A DNA stretch of 64,000 nt, taken from the NCBI GenBank assembly GCA_965206365.1, contig CBDBJL010000016.1:1-64000 (forward strand). Direction: 5' to 3'. The DNA is from CBDBJL01 sp965206365. GTDB taxonomy: Bacteria > Pseudomonadota > Alphaproteobacteria > JABAAW01 > JAHZMA01. The translations under genes were made by a program, and so were the position numbers. This document shows, piece after piece, positions 26,514 to 37,015 of the stretch. The first letter of the stretch is position 1. Each line of letters opens with the position of its first letter. The notes beneath the pieces were generated by a model. It had not been told where the DNA came from. It searched no databases and saw only the letters and a program-made list of their open reading frames with translations.

Positions 26514-29500
26514 TAGAAAACTAAACTTTCTCAGATTTATCTTTATCCTTACGTTTCTTTTGCTGCAATCTTTTGGGGCGATCGCGCAAACAATTCGTCT
26601 TGCGCCTCATGCCGATGAAAATTTTGTTCGTCTCGCTTTTGATTGGCCACGCATCACTGGCTACACAATCACTCCTGATCCTGATACCTTAAATGTAACC
26701 ATTACTTTTAGTCGTGAAGCCACATTCAATATTCCCAATATTCCTGCCTCAGTGCAACCCTATATTGTCTCACTGGTGCAAACCGCTCCAAACCAAATTA
26801 GTTTTACGGTAGCGGAAAATATAGCTTTCAACCCTTTCCGTTTCAACAATTCAATCATTATCGACCTCACCTTAGGTGACTTTACTGAAGCTGCACAAAA
26901 ATTCATTCCAAGAACTGCCCCAGCGGAAACTTCAGCGGAAACTCAAATTATACCCGAGGCAACAAGCCCTGAGAGTACAGCAGAAATTATCATTACAAAT
27001 CCTGATACTGATTTAGAATCCTCTGATAATACCGAAATTGCTACCCCAGATGACGCAACTATTTTAGATGACCCCACAGCAACACTCTCACAGCGTCAAC
27101 AAAATTCTTCAGCTAACCTTGAAGTGATTGATATTAATACTTATAGCCTACAAGAAAAAGGTGGTAGACTAGAATTTGTTTGGACGAAAGTTCCCAAATA
27201 TAATGCCCGTATCGAAAATAATAATATAATAATCACCTTTGCAACTCCCTTCACATCTAGCGATTTATCCAATATAGAAACCGCATTCACATTTGCAATC
27301 GGTCCTGCCATTCTTACTGATAACTCCCGAACCTTTACCCTGCCAACAACAGGAACATTGACTATGGCGGATAAAAGCACAAACACCAGAGTTATTATAG
27401 ACATTCTACCAAAAGATAGCGCCCGAGATGTTTTCGACTTTTCCGAAGATTCCCTACCTTCCGAAGCCATCATTGATGAAGATAGTACAATTAATTCTAA
27501 TATAATTTCTGGCTATGATCCTCTGCCAGAAGCAGAAGGCGGTGAGCAAATCTCATCTGACAATGTTTTTAGTAGCGATGCCATAGATGCAGATCGGCTT
27601 AATCTAGATGATACTGATATCGGATTGGGAAAAACCGGTTCGGTTCGCTTAGGCAGAACACCTGAATATACCCGCTTAATTTTTGATTTCTCAACCGATG
27701 TGCAATATCTTATTGAGCATGAAAATAAAATAATGACCGTTAGCTTTGGGCAAAAACAGCCACTAGATATTAATGGGTTAATATTTAATGAAAATGAACC
27801 TTTTCAAAATCCGCAAATCTTACAATCTGATAATACTACCGTTTTCCAACTCACTGTTCCCAATGATTACAATATTCGCCATTTCCGCTCTGGCACGAAA
27901 ATTATTATTGATCTATTACCAAAAGAACGCCACACCGAAAAAACGGATGATTTGCCAGAAATCATTGTGCAAGGCGATCGTGCGTTTGATTCCCTACCCT
28001 TCACCGAACCAAAAACCGAATTTAGCCAGCAACCGGAACGGTTTCTTCAATCTCTACCCCCAGCAGAACATATTATTAATATCCCATTAGCAGAAGGTAT
28101 TGGAACCGCATTTTTTGAACATGGTGGTTATTATTGGTTTGTTGCCGACCGTATCTTGCCATTGCCATTGGAAAACATCCAAGCCCAATCTTTGCCCTTA
28201 TTTTCAGAAGTCATAAGCGTTGAACATCCTAATGCCACCATTCTTAGATTTCTACCTGTTCGCCCCATTAATGCATCCATTATCCAAAAAGGTTTCACCT
28301 ATAGCCTACGTTTCCACGATACACCCCATCAAATCCTTAATTCACTTACCGGGCATATTCAACGTGATGGGAAAAATAGGAAATTTCTCCTAATCTCTTC
28401 ACGTAATGTTGGCAAAACAATTACCCTAGAAGATCCTACTTATAAAAATATTATTCTGGTCGGTACTTTTAAGAAATTAGGGCTTGCCAATTCCCAAAGA
28501 CGCGATTTTATAGAATTTTCCCTACTCCCCGCTCAACAAGGCTTTGCCATTATTCCCTATACCGACGGTATTAATATGCTTAAAACCGAAACCGGCTTTA
28601 TCATTAGTCGTGATTCTGGGCTCAATGTTATTCAACAAACTTTAGAAGATGTTATTAATCAACGGAAAGATCCTTCTACTTTAGCCATTTTAAATTTTCC
28701 ACCACTTTCTTATAGCACTGAACCCTTTCTAGAAACACGCGCCCAATTCCATTCAGGTGTTGCGCAACTTCAAGACAATTCCCTACGCAAAGATTTTCAC
28801 CTCTCAGCGGCAACATTTTACTTAGGCCAACGCTTTGCCAATGAAGCTCTTGGCTACATTCATCTTTTTGAAAGCAATGAAGATATTGATATCACAAGCC
28901 TAAATTTTAGGTTGTTAAAAGCCGCAGCTTTATTACTGATGGAGCGCACTGACGAGGCGATTGCAATTTTGGCTGATCCAGATTTTTCTAGTTTTGAAGA
29001 ATCCGTATTATGGCAAGGAATCGCCGCTGCCCAAAAACAAGAATGGGAAGCTGCAAGATTACGTTTCGATAGATCTAGTGATTTTGTTCGTCGCTACCCC
29101 TTCCATCTGCGGAATTGGATTGCAATTTTACAAATTAAAACGGCTTTTAAGCTTAATGACTTAGTTGTCGCACAAACTTGGCTAGAAACCTTGCGTCCCT
29201 TTAGCAACAAATTAACTTTGTATGAACAACATCAACTGCTTTATTATGAAGGTTTGTTTTTACTACGCAAAGAAGACCCACGAAAGGCTTATGCCATTTG
29301 GGATCAAATCAAAGCATCAAAACCCAATAGCAAATGGGTTATTATGTCGGAATTAGAATATTTAACCTATGAAATTGAATCTGGGCATTTATCCCCTGAA
29401 AAAACAATCCAGACCTTAGAACATTTGCGCTATCTATGGCGCGGTGACGAATTAGAACTTATGCTTTTAAGTCGACTTGGGCAATTATATTTGGATACTG

Positions 29501-30411
29501 GTAATGTTGAAAAAGGCTTAAATATTTTGCGCAATGCCGCAGCTTTTTTTCCTGAAAATCCTGCCGCATTGTTGCTTACAGAAGAAATGTTAAATGTATT
29601 TCGCTCAGTTTTCCTTGACGAGGATGATGATATCAATATCGATGCCCAAACCTCGCTAAAAATGCTCCGTGATTTTCCGGAACTTTTGCCCCTTGGAAAT
29701 GAGCGTGTTAACATTATTGCACACATTGCCGATAATCTGATTAAAGAACAATTCTATGGGAATGCCACAGATTTATTAGAACCTCTTATCGATGAGAGAT
29801 TATTAAATTTTAATCAAAAACGTGAATTAATTGTTAAAGTCGGTTTGTTGCATATTGTCAATGAAAACCCTGAGGCGGCAATTAATGTTTTTGAAACTTA
29901 TCGCTCGGATTTAGGCATTGAATCTTCGCCCGAGAGCATTGATGCCAGAAGATTATATGCCAAAGCCTTGATTGATTTAGAACAACGCGAATCTGCGCTA
30001 GATTTAATTGCGGGTGATTTAACCCAAAGTGCCGATTTACTCCGTCGTGATGTTTTTTGGGACACACAAGATTGGCATCGTGCTTCCCTTGCCATGCAAC
30101 GCTTAACCGGCGAGCCCGAACAAGAAGATGTCTCATTAGCAAGTGATAAAGCCAATTTTTTAATTGGCTGGTTGTTATCGCTACAGCTTTCCAACCAACC
30201 TGAAACCCTAAAATTGATTGCCAAACGCTATGAAAAATCTATGGAACGTTCACCACTTCGAAATATTTTTGAATATCTACAAAATCTTCAGGCCGCTGGC
30301 TCTTATCAAGGTAACATCAGCGATTTATTTAAAACCTTTGCTGAGCAAACGGAAAGCACATCGTTTTTAACGGAATATCGCAACCGTTATTTTAATGAAA
30401 GTAGTTTTTAA
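26500..30411 (+). CDS. Large periplasmic AMIN-like/TPR-like protein of the motor operon
   Basis: A 1304-residue protein with a signal peptide (FLRFIFILTFLLLQSFGAIA-Q). The N-terminal half holds at least three similar beta modules, each with a strand like VRLAFDWP (about residue 40), LEFVWTKVP (about 225) and TRLIFDFST (about 395), resembling AMIN domains that localise proteins to peptidoglycan. Between them are acidic, Thr/Ser-rich linkers. Residues from about 740 on are helical in pairs (for example RFANEALGYIHLFES, WEAARLRFDRSSDF, GLNILRNAAAFFPENP), a TPR-like solenoid. It overlaps motB-like 2 by 14 bases, so it is very likely translated with the motor genes. A stator or wall scaffold is inferred; the family is not named. 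Confidence 0.7.
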   Translation: MTWNSRKLNFLRFIFILTFLLLQSFGAIAQTIRLAPHADENFVRLAFDWPRITGYTITPDPDTLNVTITFSREATFNIPNIPASVQPYIVSLVQTAPNQISFTVAENIAFNPFRFNNSIIIDLTLGDFTEAAQKFIPRTAPAETSAETQIIPEATSPESTAEIIITNPDTDLESSDNTEIATPDDATILDDPTATLSQRQQNSSANLEVIDINTYSLQEKGGRLEFVWTKVPKYNARIENNNIIITFATPFTSSDLSNIETAFTFAIGPAILTDNSRTFTLPTTGTLTMADKSTNTRVIIDILPKDSARDVFDFSEDSLPSEAIIDEDSTINSNIISGYDPLPEAEGGEQISSDNVFSSDAIDADRLNLDDTDIGLGKTGSVRLGRTPEYTRLIFDFSTDVQYLIEHENKIMTVSFGQKQPLDINGLIFNENEPFQNPQILQSDNTTVFQLTVPNDYNIRHFRSGTKIIIDLLPKERHTEKTDDLPEIIVQGDRAFDSLPFTEPKTEFSQQPERFLQSLPPAEHIINIPLAEGIGTAFFEHGGYYWFVADRILPLPLENIQAQSLPLFSEVISVEHPNATILRFLPVRPINASIIQKGFTYSLRFHDTPHQILNSLTGHIQRDGKNRKFLLISSRNVGKTITLEDPTYKNIILVGTFKKLGLANSQRRDFIEFSLLPAQQGFAIIPYTDGINMLKTETGFIISRDSGLNVIQQTLEDVINQRKDPSTLAILNFPPLSYSTEPFLETRAQFHSGVAQLQDNSLRKDFHLSAATFYLGQRFANEALGYIHLFESNEDIDITSLNFRLLKAAALLLMERTDEAIAILADPDFSSFEESVLWQGIAAAQKQEWEAARLRFDRSSDFVRRYPFHLRNWIAILQIKTAFKLNDLVVAQTWLETLRPFSNKLTLYEQHQLLYYEGLFLLRKEDPRKAYAIWDQIKASKPNSKWVIMSELEYLTYEIESGHLSPEKTIQTLEHLRYLWRGDELELMLLSRLGQLYLDTGNVEKGLNILRNAAAFFPENPAALLLTEEMLNVFRSVFLDEDDDINIDAQTSLKMLRDFPELLPLGNERVNIIAHIADNLIKEQFYGNATDLLEPLIDERLLNFNQKRELIVKVGLLHIVNENPEAAINVFETYRSDLGIESSPESIDARRLYAKALIDLEQRESALDLIAGDLTQSADLLRRDVFWDTQDWHRASLAMQRLTGEPEQEDVSLASDKANFLIGWLLSLQLSNQPETLKLIAKRYEKSMERSPLRNIFEYLQNLQAAGSYQGNISDLFKTFAEQTESTSFLTEYRNRYFNESSF

Positions 30412-30434
30412 TGAAACTAGAATTATTTTTTACG

Positions 30435-32207
30435 TTAAATAATCGGTAACAATGATTTAACATGTACCTGTTTTAAGTGTTCTTCTCTAATTTCGCACGG
30501 TGCGCCCATCATTAAATCTTGTGCCATTTGTGTCATCGGAAAAGGGGTAATTTCACGAATATTCGCTTGATCTGCAATCAACATCACCATCCGTTCAACC
30601 CCCGGTGCCGCCCCCCCATGTGGCGGAGCACCATAGGAAAACGCCGTTAGCATCCCACCAAATTTAGCTTGCACTTGTTCTTGGCTGTAGCCCGCAATGG
30701 CAAAAGCCTTCAACATAAGATCTCGACGATGATTCCGAATTGCCCCTGATGAGAGTTCAATCCCATTGCAAACAATATCATATTGCCAAGCCTTAATTGT
30801 TAACGGATCTTGATTTTCCAACGCTTCCATCCCCCCTTGAGGCATAGAAAATGGGTTATGCGAGAAAATAATTTCCCCACTATTCTCATCGCGTTCAAAC
30901 ATAGGGAAATCTACCACCCAACAAAATTCAAAACAATCATCCGTGATCAAATTCAACCGTTCTGCCAGATAAGTTCGAACGATACCGCCAAAAAATGCAG
31001 CTTTTTTTGGTTCTAAACAAATAAAGAAAATCGCATCGCCATCTTGCATTTCGGTTTGAAGCTTAAGTTGCTGCACCTGCTTTACATTCAAATTTTTTGC
31101 AATCGGGCCCTGGGCTTGATTATCCTTTAAGGTAAGGTAACCCAATCCGGCTTGTCCTTGCGTTTGTGCCCAGCTATTAATTTTATCAAAGAAACTACGC
31201 GGATGAGATGCCCCTGATTTAATCTTAATTGCGCGCACAACATTGCCTGTTTTAATCAAATTTGCAAAAATTTTAAAATCTGCTTCTGCAAACACATCTG
31301 TAACATCACAAATTCGCAAAGGATTTCGCAAATCAGGCTTATCACTTCCATAAACAAGCATGGCATCATGATAAGAAATACGCTTGAAAGGCAATGGGCT
31401 TATTTTTTTGTCTGTAAATTCGGTAAAGGTTGCGTGTAAAACCGGTTCAATCACTGCAAACACATCTTCTTGGGTTGCAAAAGCCATTTCAAAATCAAGC
31501 TGGTAAAACTCTCCGGGCGAACGATCCCGACGTGCATCTTCATCTCGAAAACACGGGGCAATTTGAAAATATTTATCAAATCCCGCTACCATCAATAATT
31601 GCTTAAATTGTTGTGGTGCTTGTGGTAAAGCGTAAAAACTACCAGGATGCAAGCGACTGGGCACAATAAAATCACGCGCTCCCTCTGGCGAGCTGGCAGT
31701 AAGGATTGGAGTATGGAATTCTTGAAACCCCTGCATTTGCATTTGGCTACGCAAAAACGCAATAATCTGATTCCGTAATTGGATGTTGCGTTGCATCTCG
31801 CGTCGCCTTAAATCTAAATAGCGATATTTTAACCGAATTTCCTCTGGATACTGGCTTTCCTGATTAACCGGCATCGGCAACTGATCGGCAGCAGATAACA
31901 CTTCCATAGTTGCAATACGGATCTCAATATCTCCTGTACTTAAATCAGCATTCACCGTATCCGCCGTACGCTTTTCTACCATACCCTCAATTGTTACAAC
32001 TGATTCTAATGAAAGCTGATTAATATCCGCAAATAAAGGAGAAATATCTTCGATCACTGTTTGCGTTACTCCAAACATATCGCGTAGATCAATAAACAGC
32101 AAGCCACCATGGTTGCGTTTGCGATCTACCCAACCTGAAATTCTGGCAATTTGACCTGCAGATTCTTGCCTTAATTCTCCACAATCATGAGTTCGATAAG
32201 AGTTCAT
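30435..32207 (-). CDS. aspS: Aspartyl-tRNA synthetase (class II)
   Basis: Charges tRNA with aspartate. From the N-terminus: the OB-fold anticodon domain (ARISGWVDRKRNHGGLLFID), motif 2 CFRDEDARRDRSPGEFYQLD, the bacterial GAD insert (residues about 290-420), and motif 3 GGAAPGVERMVMLI. The 590 residues match bacterial AspRS. Many alphaproteobacterial AspRS are non-discriminating and also charge tRNA(Asn); the sequence alone does not settle that. Convergent with the motor operon at 30.4 kb and 19 bases downstream of the transporter gene. Confidence 0.96.
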   Translation of the reverse strand: MNSYRTHDCGELRQESAGQIARISGWVDRKRNHGGLLFIDLRDMFGVTQTVIEDISPLFADINQLSLESVVTIEGMVEKRTADTVNADLSTGDIEIRIATMEVLSAADQLPMPVNQESQYPEEIRLKYRYLDLRRREMQRNIQLRNQIIAFLRSQMQMQGFQEFHTPILTASSPEGARDFIVPSRLHPGSFYALPQAPQQFKQLLMVAGFDKYFQIAPCFRDEDARRDRSPGEFYQLDFEMAFATQEDVFAVIEPVLHATFTEFTDKKISPLPFKRISYHDAMLVYGSDKPDLRNPLRICDVTDVFAEADFKIFANLIKTGNVVRAIKIKSGASHPRSFFDKINSWAQTQGQAGLGYLTLKDNQAQGPIAKNLNVKQVQQLKLQTEMQDGDAIFFICLEPKKAAFFGGIVRTYLAERLNLITDDCFEFCWVVDFPMFERDENSGEIIFSHNPFSMPQGGMEALENQDPLTIKAWQYDIVCNGIELSSGAIRNHRRDLMLKAFAIAGYSQEQVQAKFGGMLTAFSYGAPPHGGAAPGVERMVMLIADQANIREITPFPMTQMAQDLMMGAPCEIREEHLKQVHVKSLLPII

Positions 32208-32225
32208 TCTTACTCCGTAATATAT

Positions 32226-34055
32226 TTAAATAAAAAACCAATAATAACTTAAAAAAGTAAAACTACACCAGCACACAAATAATAACGGCAACCCAGCCTT
32301 CATAAAATCATTAAAACTATAACCGCCAGGGCCCATCACTAACAAATTCGTTTGATAACCAATGGGCGAGGCAAAAGAACAATTAGAGGCAAAAACCACA
32401 GCAATCGCAAAAGCCATGTAATCCACCCCAATCCCATTGGCAATATTAACTGCAATCGGAGTAAATAAAATAGCGGTTGCCTTCGTAGAAAGTACATTAG
32501 ACAAGATTGCAGTAATCAAAAAAAACATAGATAATGTTAAAGAAGGCGATGCGTTTCCCAAAACCAGAATCAATAAATCTGCAATAAAAGCGGCTCCTCC
32601 GGTAATTTCCATCGCCATACCCAAGGCCAAAGAAGCCGCAATCACCAAAATAATCCTACCATCTAATGCACTTAGTGCTTGCGGCACAGTAATGATTGAA
32701 AATAGCAACAATAATAATACTCCTAATAAGGTTGTAATCATAATTGGCATCATTCCCGTTGCTGCTAATAATATCATCGACACAAAAATGACAAGCGTTC
32801 TTTTCATGAATAAGATTCGTGTAACATCACTTAAAGAATGTTCCATCAAAATCATATTTCGACTCCGTTTTAAGCTTAAAAGCGCATCCTTACTTCCTTG
32901 CAATAACAAAACATCGCCACCTTCTAACTTCATATCTTCAATTTTTTGTTCAATCCGTTGCCGTTGCCGTTTAACCCCCAAAACCACACAATTATAACGC
33001 GCAAAAAACCTAATCCCACTTAAGGTGCGATTGATCATCGGTGAATGTGGCATAACCACTACTTCCGCGCGCCCCATCTGTTGTACCGAGCCTTGACGTT
33101 CACTTGCCGTAACAATATTGGAAAACACCTCCAAGCTTTTATTATTGCTAATTTTATCTAATTCTTCATGCGTTACCGCCACAACCATCAAATCATTCTC
33201 TTCCAAAGAAACCCCTTGAAAAGGGGGGCGAAACACCCGATGCCGACGCTTAACAAATTGTAACACCAACCCTTCAGGTAAATGCGGAAATTCACCTGCT
33301 GCATTCACCTGGGTGCCAATCAGTTTAGAAGCCGCATTTAACTCAAACTGTGTGAAAAACATATTGCGAGTACTTTGCTCGCCCACAATATTTTGATCCC
33401 CAGAGCGACGCATAATCAAAGGCATAATCAAAATAATATAAAACATACCAACCCCCACCATAATCAAAGCTGGCAAGGTAAAGCTAAAAAACGAAAACCC
33501 TTCACGCCCCAACCCAATCAAAGCTGAAGATACTAGCAAATTGGTAGAAGAGCCGATTAAAGTTGTCATCCCTCCTAATATCGATACGAAACTCAGAGAC
33601 ATCATATGTTGCCCAGGGCGCATCCGATATTTACTACAAAGGTTAATCATGATCGGGATAAATATAACCACAACAGGAATGTTATTTAAAAAGCCACTTA
33701 TTAGTAATACGGAAAAAAATATCAACAGCAAAGCCAAAATTCGATAACCAGAAGAGAGCGAAATAATAAAAGTTGTTAACCGATCCAAAGCCCCGGCTCT
33801 ACTTAAGGCCTCACCCAATATCAACAAACACAGCAAAGCTACCAATGCCGGATTCGCAAAGCCCGTTAAAAATTTCTCATAATCTACAATCCCATGTTGA
33901 AACGGAACAAGATAGAATAACAAAATTAATGAAACGATAATGGCAAGAGCCGTGGTTTCCATGGCAATTTTTCGATTGGTATAAAAGCAAAAACTCACAA
34001 TAATGATTGTAAAGACCATTAGCATATGAAAATTAGCCATTAGGTAATTAACCAT
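32226..34055 (-). CDS. SLC13/DASS-type anion transporter with two TrkA-C domains
   Basis: About 609 residues. Two blocks of membrane helices with the inverted-repeat signatures (SGFLNNIPVVVIFIPIMINL and a SSTNLLVSSALIG turn; later NVLSTKATAILFTPIAVNIA and SPIGYQTNLLVMGPGGY) flank a cytoplasmic part made of two TrkA-C domains (about residues 215-385). This is the SLC13-like group with RCK-C inserts, usually annotated as sulfate or dicarboxylate/sodium symporters. I use the ATG at 34055; a TTG lies 12 bases earlier. It overlaps folK by 8 bases. The substrate cannot be read from sequence. Confidence 0.85.
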   Translation of the reverse strand: MVNYLMANFHMLMVFTIIIVSFCFYTNRKIAMETTALAIIVSLILLFYLVPFQHGIVDYEKFLTGFANPALVALLCLLILGEALSRAGALDRLTTFIISLSSGYRILALLLIFFSVLLISGFLNNIPVVVIFIPIMINLCSKYRMRPGQHMMSLSFVSILGGMTTLIGSSTNLLVSSALIGLGREGFSFFSFTLPALIMVGVGMFYIILIMPLIMRRSGDQNIVGEQSTRNMFFTQFELNAASKLIGTQVNAAGEFPHLPEGLVLQFVKRRHRVFRPPFQGVSLEENDLMVVAVTHEELDKISNNKSLEVFSNIVTASERQGSVQQMGRAEVVVMPHSPMINRTLSGIRFFARYNCVVLGVKRQRQRIEQKIEDMKLEGGDVLLLQGSKDALLSLKRSRNMILMEHSLSDVTRILFMKRTLVIFVSMILLAATGMMPIMITTLLGVLLLLLFSIITVPQALSALDGRIILVIAASLALGMAMEITGGAAFIADLLILVLGNASPSLTLSMFFLITAILSNVLSTKATAILFTPIAVNIANGIGVDYMAFAIAVVFASNCSFASPIGYQTNLLVMGPGGYSFNDFMKAGLPLLFVCWCSFTFLSYYWFFI

Positions 34056-34557
34056 TTGCGCCCACAATTTTTTCGGATAATTCTTCTCGCTCTGCCAATT
34101 CTATTTGCATCATCGCAACAGTTTTCTCCCGCAGGGGATCAAAAAAATCAGCGTCAATAATTTCACTTAAAGGATCAAGCACAAAATGCCGTTCATGCAG
34201 TAAAGGATGAGGCAACAAAACATCTTGTGTGCTAATCCTATCATCATAATATAAAAGATCAATATCCAATGCGCGTTCACTATAGCGTTTCGCACTTAGA
34301 TCCCGCCCAAAATCTACTTCAATCTGCTTGAAATAATCTAAAATTTGTCGAGGCGTTAAATCCGTTATCGCTTTGCCAACCATATTTAAAAAATCCGGCT
34401 GTTGCGTATTGTACATTGCTTGAGTTGCTATTCGGCTAGAAAGCTTTTCAATTGTCATTTTCTTTGCAAGCACACAAATTGCCTGATCAAAAATTACATG
34501 GCTATCCCCTAAATTACCACCAAGGGCAAAATAAAGACGATGTTGTTGCGCCCCCAT
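34048..34557 (-). CDS. folK: 2-amino-4-hydroxy-6-hydroxymethyldihydropteridine pyrophosphokinase (HPPK)
   Basis: Transfers pyrophosphate from ATP to hydroxymethyl-dihydropterin in folate synthesis. Family marks: the N-terminal ALGGNLGDS, the central LYNTQQPDFLNMVGK-type segment (MYNTQQPDFLNMVGKAI), and the ERALDIDLLYYDD loop with the Mg-binding D-x-D, then LPHPLLHERHFVLDPL. 169 residues, normal. folP and folB, the neighbouring steps, lie 8-9 kb away in this window rather than in the same operon. Confidence 0.95.
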   Translation of the reverse strand: MGAQQHRLYFALGGNLGDSHVIFDQAICVLAKKMTIEKLSSRIATQAMYNTQQPDFLNMVGKAITDLTPRQILDYFKQIEVDFGRDLSAKRYSERALDIDLLYYDDRISTQDVLLPHPLLHERHFVLDPLSEIIDADFFDPLREKTVAMMQIELAEREELSEKIVGANG

Positions 34558-35027
34558 TAAATAAATATCTCTAATTTTATTTTTATGACAACCAACAACA
34601 AAAATTGTGAAACCACCTAAATATTCTCCCCTTTTATTCTTTTTGCTAAGGTAATGGTGAAATAAATATTGAAATTGTAACCCTATATTATCGAATCAAC
34701 AACCCTACGCGATAAATATCTCCATAAAATCCACCAAATCTTTGAAGTTATAACGCATGAAACCAATTTTACACAGTTTAAAATTAATGCTTTATAACTT
34801 AAAAAACAATGTTTTATAAGCTAGAAAAAAATATAAATACCAAAAGCCATAAATATTGCCGATCAACATACAAAAATATTCCAATAATGATCAAATCAAT
34901 ATATATTTAGGTTGCTAGGTCTGCTTAGTAAGCTTTAACCTTATGGTGTTTTTAAGAAATAGATGATTTTTTTTAAGACTGCGCCGATTTTGTTCATAAA
35001 TTAGAATAACTCTACTTCAAAATAACT
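34558..35027. other. AT-rich divergent intergenic region
   Basis: About 470 bases between folK and the zinc-ribbon gene, strongly AT-rich, without a plausible gene, tRNA or clear terminator. An imperfect inverted repeat (around 34791-34820, GCTTTATAAC and GTTTTATAAGC) is the only structure noticed. It presumably holds both promoters. Confidence 0.5.
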
Positions 35028-35813
35028 ATGCATCTATCTTGCCCCTATTGTACCACTATTTTTGATGTCAGTGCCAGTGAACTAGGCACTATGGGTCGTC
35101 AGGTACAATGCGGCGTATGCGAACATGAGTGGTTTGTGAAGGCTGAATTTTACGAAGATTTAATTGCTGAGGGTGAAGAAGCTAAACTCAACCCATTTTT
35201 GGATGATGAAAATCTGCCCACCGATGGTGTCCCCGATGTGACAAGCGCCTTATCTATCGATGATTTGCCCCTAGGCGGAATGCCTTCGCTGGTGAGTTCT
35301 CATAAAATGCAAAGCCGCCATAATTTAGGAAAAAAAATCTTAATCAGCACTTGCTGGACCCTGTTATGTATATGTACTTTTTTAATTTTATTCTATGCCA
35401 CGATCAAGCGTGATGATATCGTTGCTCAATTTCCAGCCTTGTCCAAACTTTATCGCGTTGCTCGTTTAGATGTTGACTATCAAAGTAATATTCGTATTTT
35501 CCAAGTAAAAGGCACCCATCTTTCTGTACAATTTCGTAATAAAGAACGAATTTTAAATATTAAAGGAATGATTGTTAATATTGGCGATATTCCCGCGCTC
35601 ATTCCTACTTTACGCTTATCACTTAATGATATCCATGGCAAAGAAGGATACACTTCTCGGATCAAAATGCCTAATGAACCCATACGTCCTAACGAAGCGC
35701 ATCATTTTGAACATACAATTTTTCAGTTTCCTGATAACGCCCTTAGTATCGTTTTGGTGTTTCTTAATCATTCAGAAGATTTATACAATACAATTAATCT
35801 AACCAGCGAATAG
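35028..35813 (+). CDS. Zinc-ribbon (MJ0042-type) membrane protein with DUF3426-like domain
   Basis: A 261-residue protein. The N-terminus is the MJ0042 finger (MHLSCPYCTTIFDVSASELG, then VQCGVCEHEW) with two CxxC pairs. A disordered acidic part follows, then one membrane helix (ILISTCWTLLCICTFLILFY), and a C-terminal extracytoplasmic beta domain (FQVKGTHLSVQFRNKERILN) of the DUF3426 type. Proteins of this build are common single genes in proteobacteria with unknown roles. It starts close to the gap that separates it from folK and is followed by gapA after 78 bases. Confidence 0.75.
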   Translation: MHLSCPYCTTIFDVSASELGTMGRQVQCGVCEHEWFVKAEFYEDLIAEGEEAKLNPFLDDENLPTDGVPDVTSALSIDDLPLGGMPSLVSSHKMQSRHNLGKKILISTCWTLLCICTFLILFYATIKRDDIVAQFPALSKLYRVARLDVDYQSNIRIFQVKGTHLSVQFRNKERILNIKGMIVNIGDIPALIPTLRLSLNDIHGKEGYTSRIKMPNEPIRPNEAHHFEHTIFQFPDNALSIVLVFLNHSEDLYNTINLTSE

Positions 35814-35891
35814 TAACAATTGCTTGATTTTGTTCTCATTTCCGATTAAGCATAATGAACATTTAATTTTACTATATTGATGGAATAAATA

Positions 35892-36902
35892 ATGAAACCA
35901 AAATTCGCAATTAATGGCTTTGGACGCATTGGTCGGCTAATTTTTCGGGCCTGGCTAGAAGATTCTACACCTGATTTTGATATTGTCGCATTAAATGCGA
36001 TTCGCGATCCGCAAGCAGCACGGCAATTATTATACTATGATTCCATTCATGGGCGTCTTAATGTTGATATTCAAATTTCAGATAACAAATTTATCACTCC
36101 CCATGGCGAAGTGGTTTTGCATCAATGCCGTGATTTAGAACAAATCAATTGGCGTGATGAAAAGGTGGATATTGTTTTAGAATGTAGTGGCAAATTTAAC
36201 AAACGTAATTTAGCCGCCTTGCATATTGAAAAAGGAGGAGCGCGCAAAGTTCTCGTCTCTGCACCCTGTAGCAACGCCGATATCACCTTGGTTTACGGCG
36301 TTAATCATGCAAAACTTTCTGCCCAGCATGATGTAATTTCTAATGCCTCATGCACCACAAATTGCCTTGCCCCTATGGTGAAAATTATGGATGATCTGCT
36401 TGGAATTGAAAAAGGGTACGTCACCACAATTCATGCTTTTACCAGCGATCAACAATTGCTTGATAGTAGCCACAAAGATCCAAGACGAGCGCGAGCGGCA
36501 ACAATGTCTATGATCCCAACTTCCACAGGTGCGGCCGCGGCGGTGGGCTTGGTATTACCACACCTAAAAGGCAAACTAGATGGCTGTGCTATTCGTGTTC
36601 CTACGCCCAATGTTTCCTTTGTAAATTTATGTTTTCTAGGCAAAAAAGCTGCCGATATTCCCACAATCAATCAAGCCGCTTCCCATGCTGCGAACCACAC
36701 AATGCCAGGCATATTAGCCTACTGTGATGAACCGCTTGTATCCGTAGATTTCAATCATCATCCTGCAAGCTGCATCTTTGATGCTACCCAAACCGACATT
36801 GTCGCCGATAATTTTATCCGCGTTGGGGGTTGGTACGATAATGAATGGGGATTTTCATTGCGAATGCTAGATAATGCCCGACAGATTGGCAAGTTTATCT
36901 AA
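35892..36902 (+). CDS. gap: Type I glyceraldehyde-3-phosphate dehydrogenase
   Basis: Phosphorylating GAPDH of central carbon metabolism. The 336 residues show the NAD fold (FAINGFGRIGRLIFRAWLED), the active-site Cys in SNASCTTNCLAPMVKIM, the partner His in TTIHAFTSDQQLL, and the closing GWYDNEWGFSLRMLD. The Asp of the NAD-ribose position is replaced by Asn in VALNAIRD, which can broaden cofactor use, although this pattern occurs in ordinary enzymes too. A stand-alone gene; fliN follows after 113 bases. Confidence 0.95.
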   Translation: MKPKFAINGFGRIGRLIFRAWLEDSTPDFDIVALNAIRDPQAARQLLYYDSIHGRLNVDIQISDNKFITPHGEVVLHQCRDLEQINWRDEKVDIVLECSGKFNKRNLAALHIEKGGARKVLVSAPCSNADITLVYGVNHAKLSAQHDVISNASCTTNCLAPMVKIMDDLLGIEKGYVTTIHAFTSDQQLLDSSHKDPRRARAATMSMIPTSTGAAAAVGLVLPHLKGKLDGCAIRVPTPNVSFVNLCFLGKKAADIPTINQAASHAANHTMPGILAYCDEPLVSVDFNHHPASCIFDATQTDIVADNFIRVGGWYDNEWGFSLRMLDNARQIGKFI

Positions 36903-37015
36903 AATATGCTACACTTAAATTGCTAATGAGCAATTCTACCGATAGTTAGGATCAGTATTGCAACAAATGATCAGTTTCGTTGCCATATGAATATTTTCTG
37001 AAAAAGGCTTGAATA

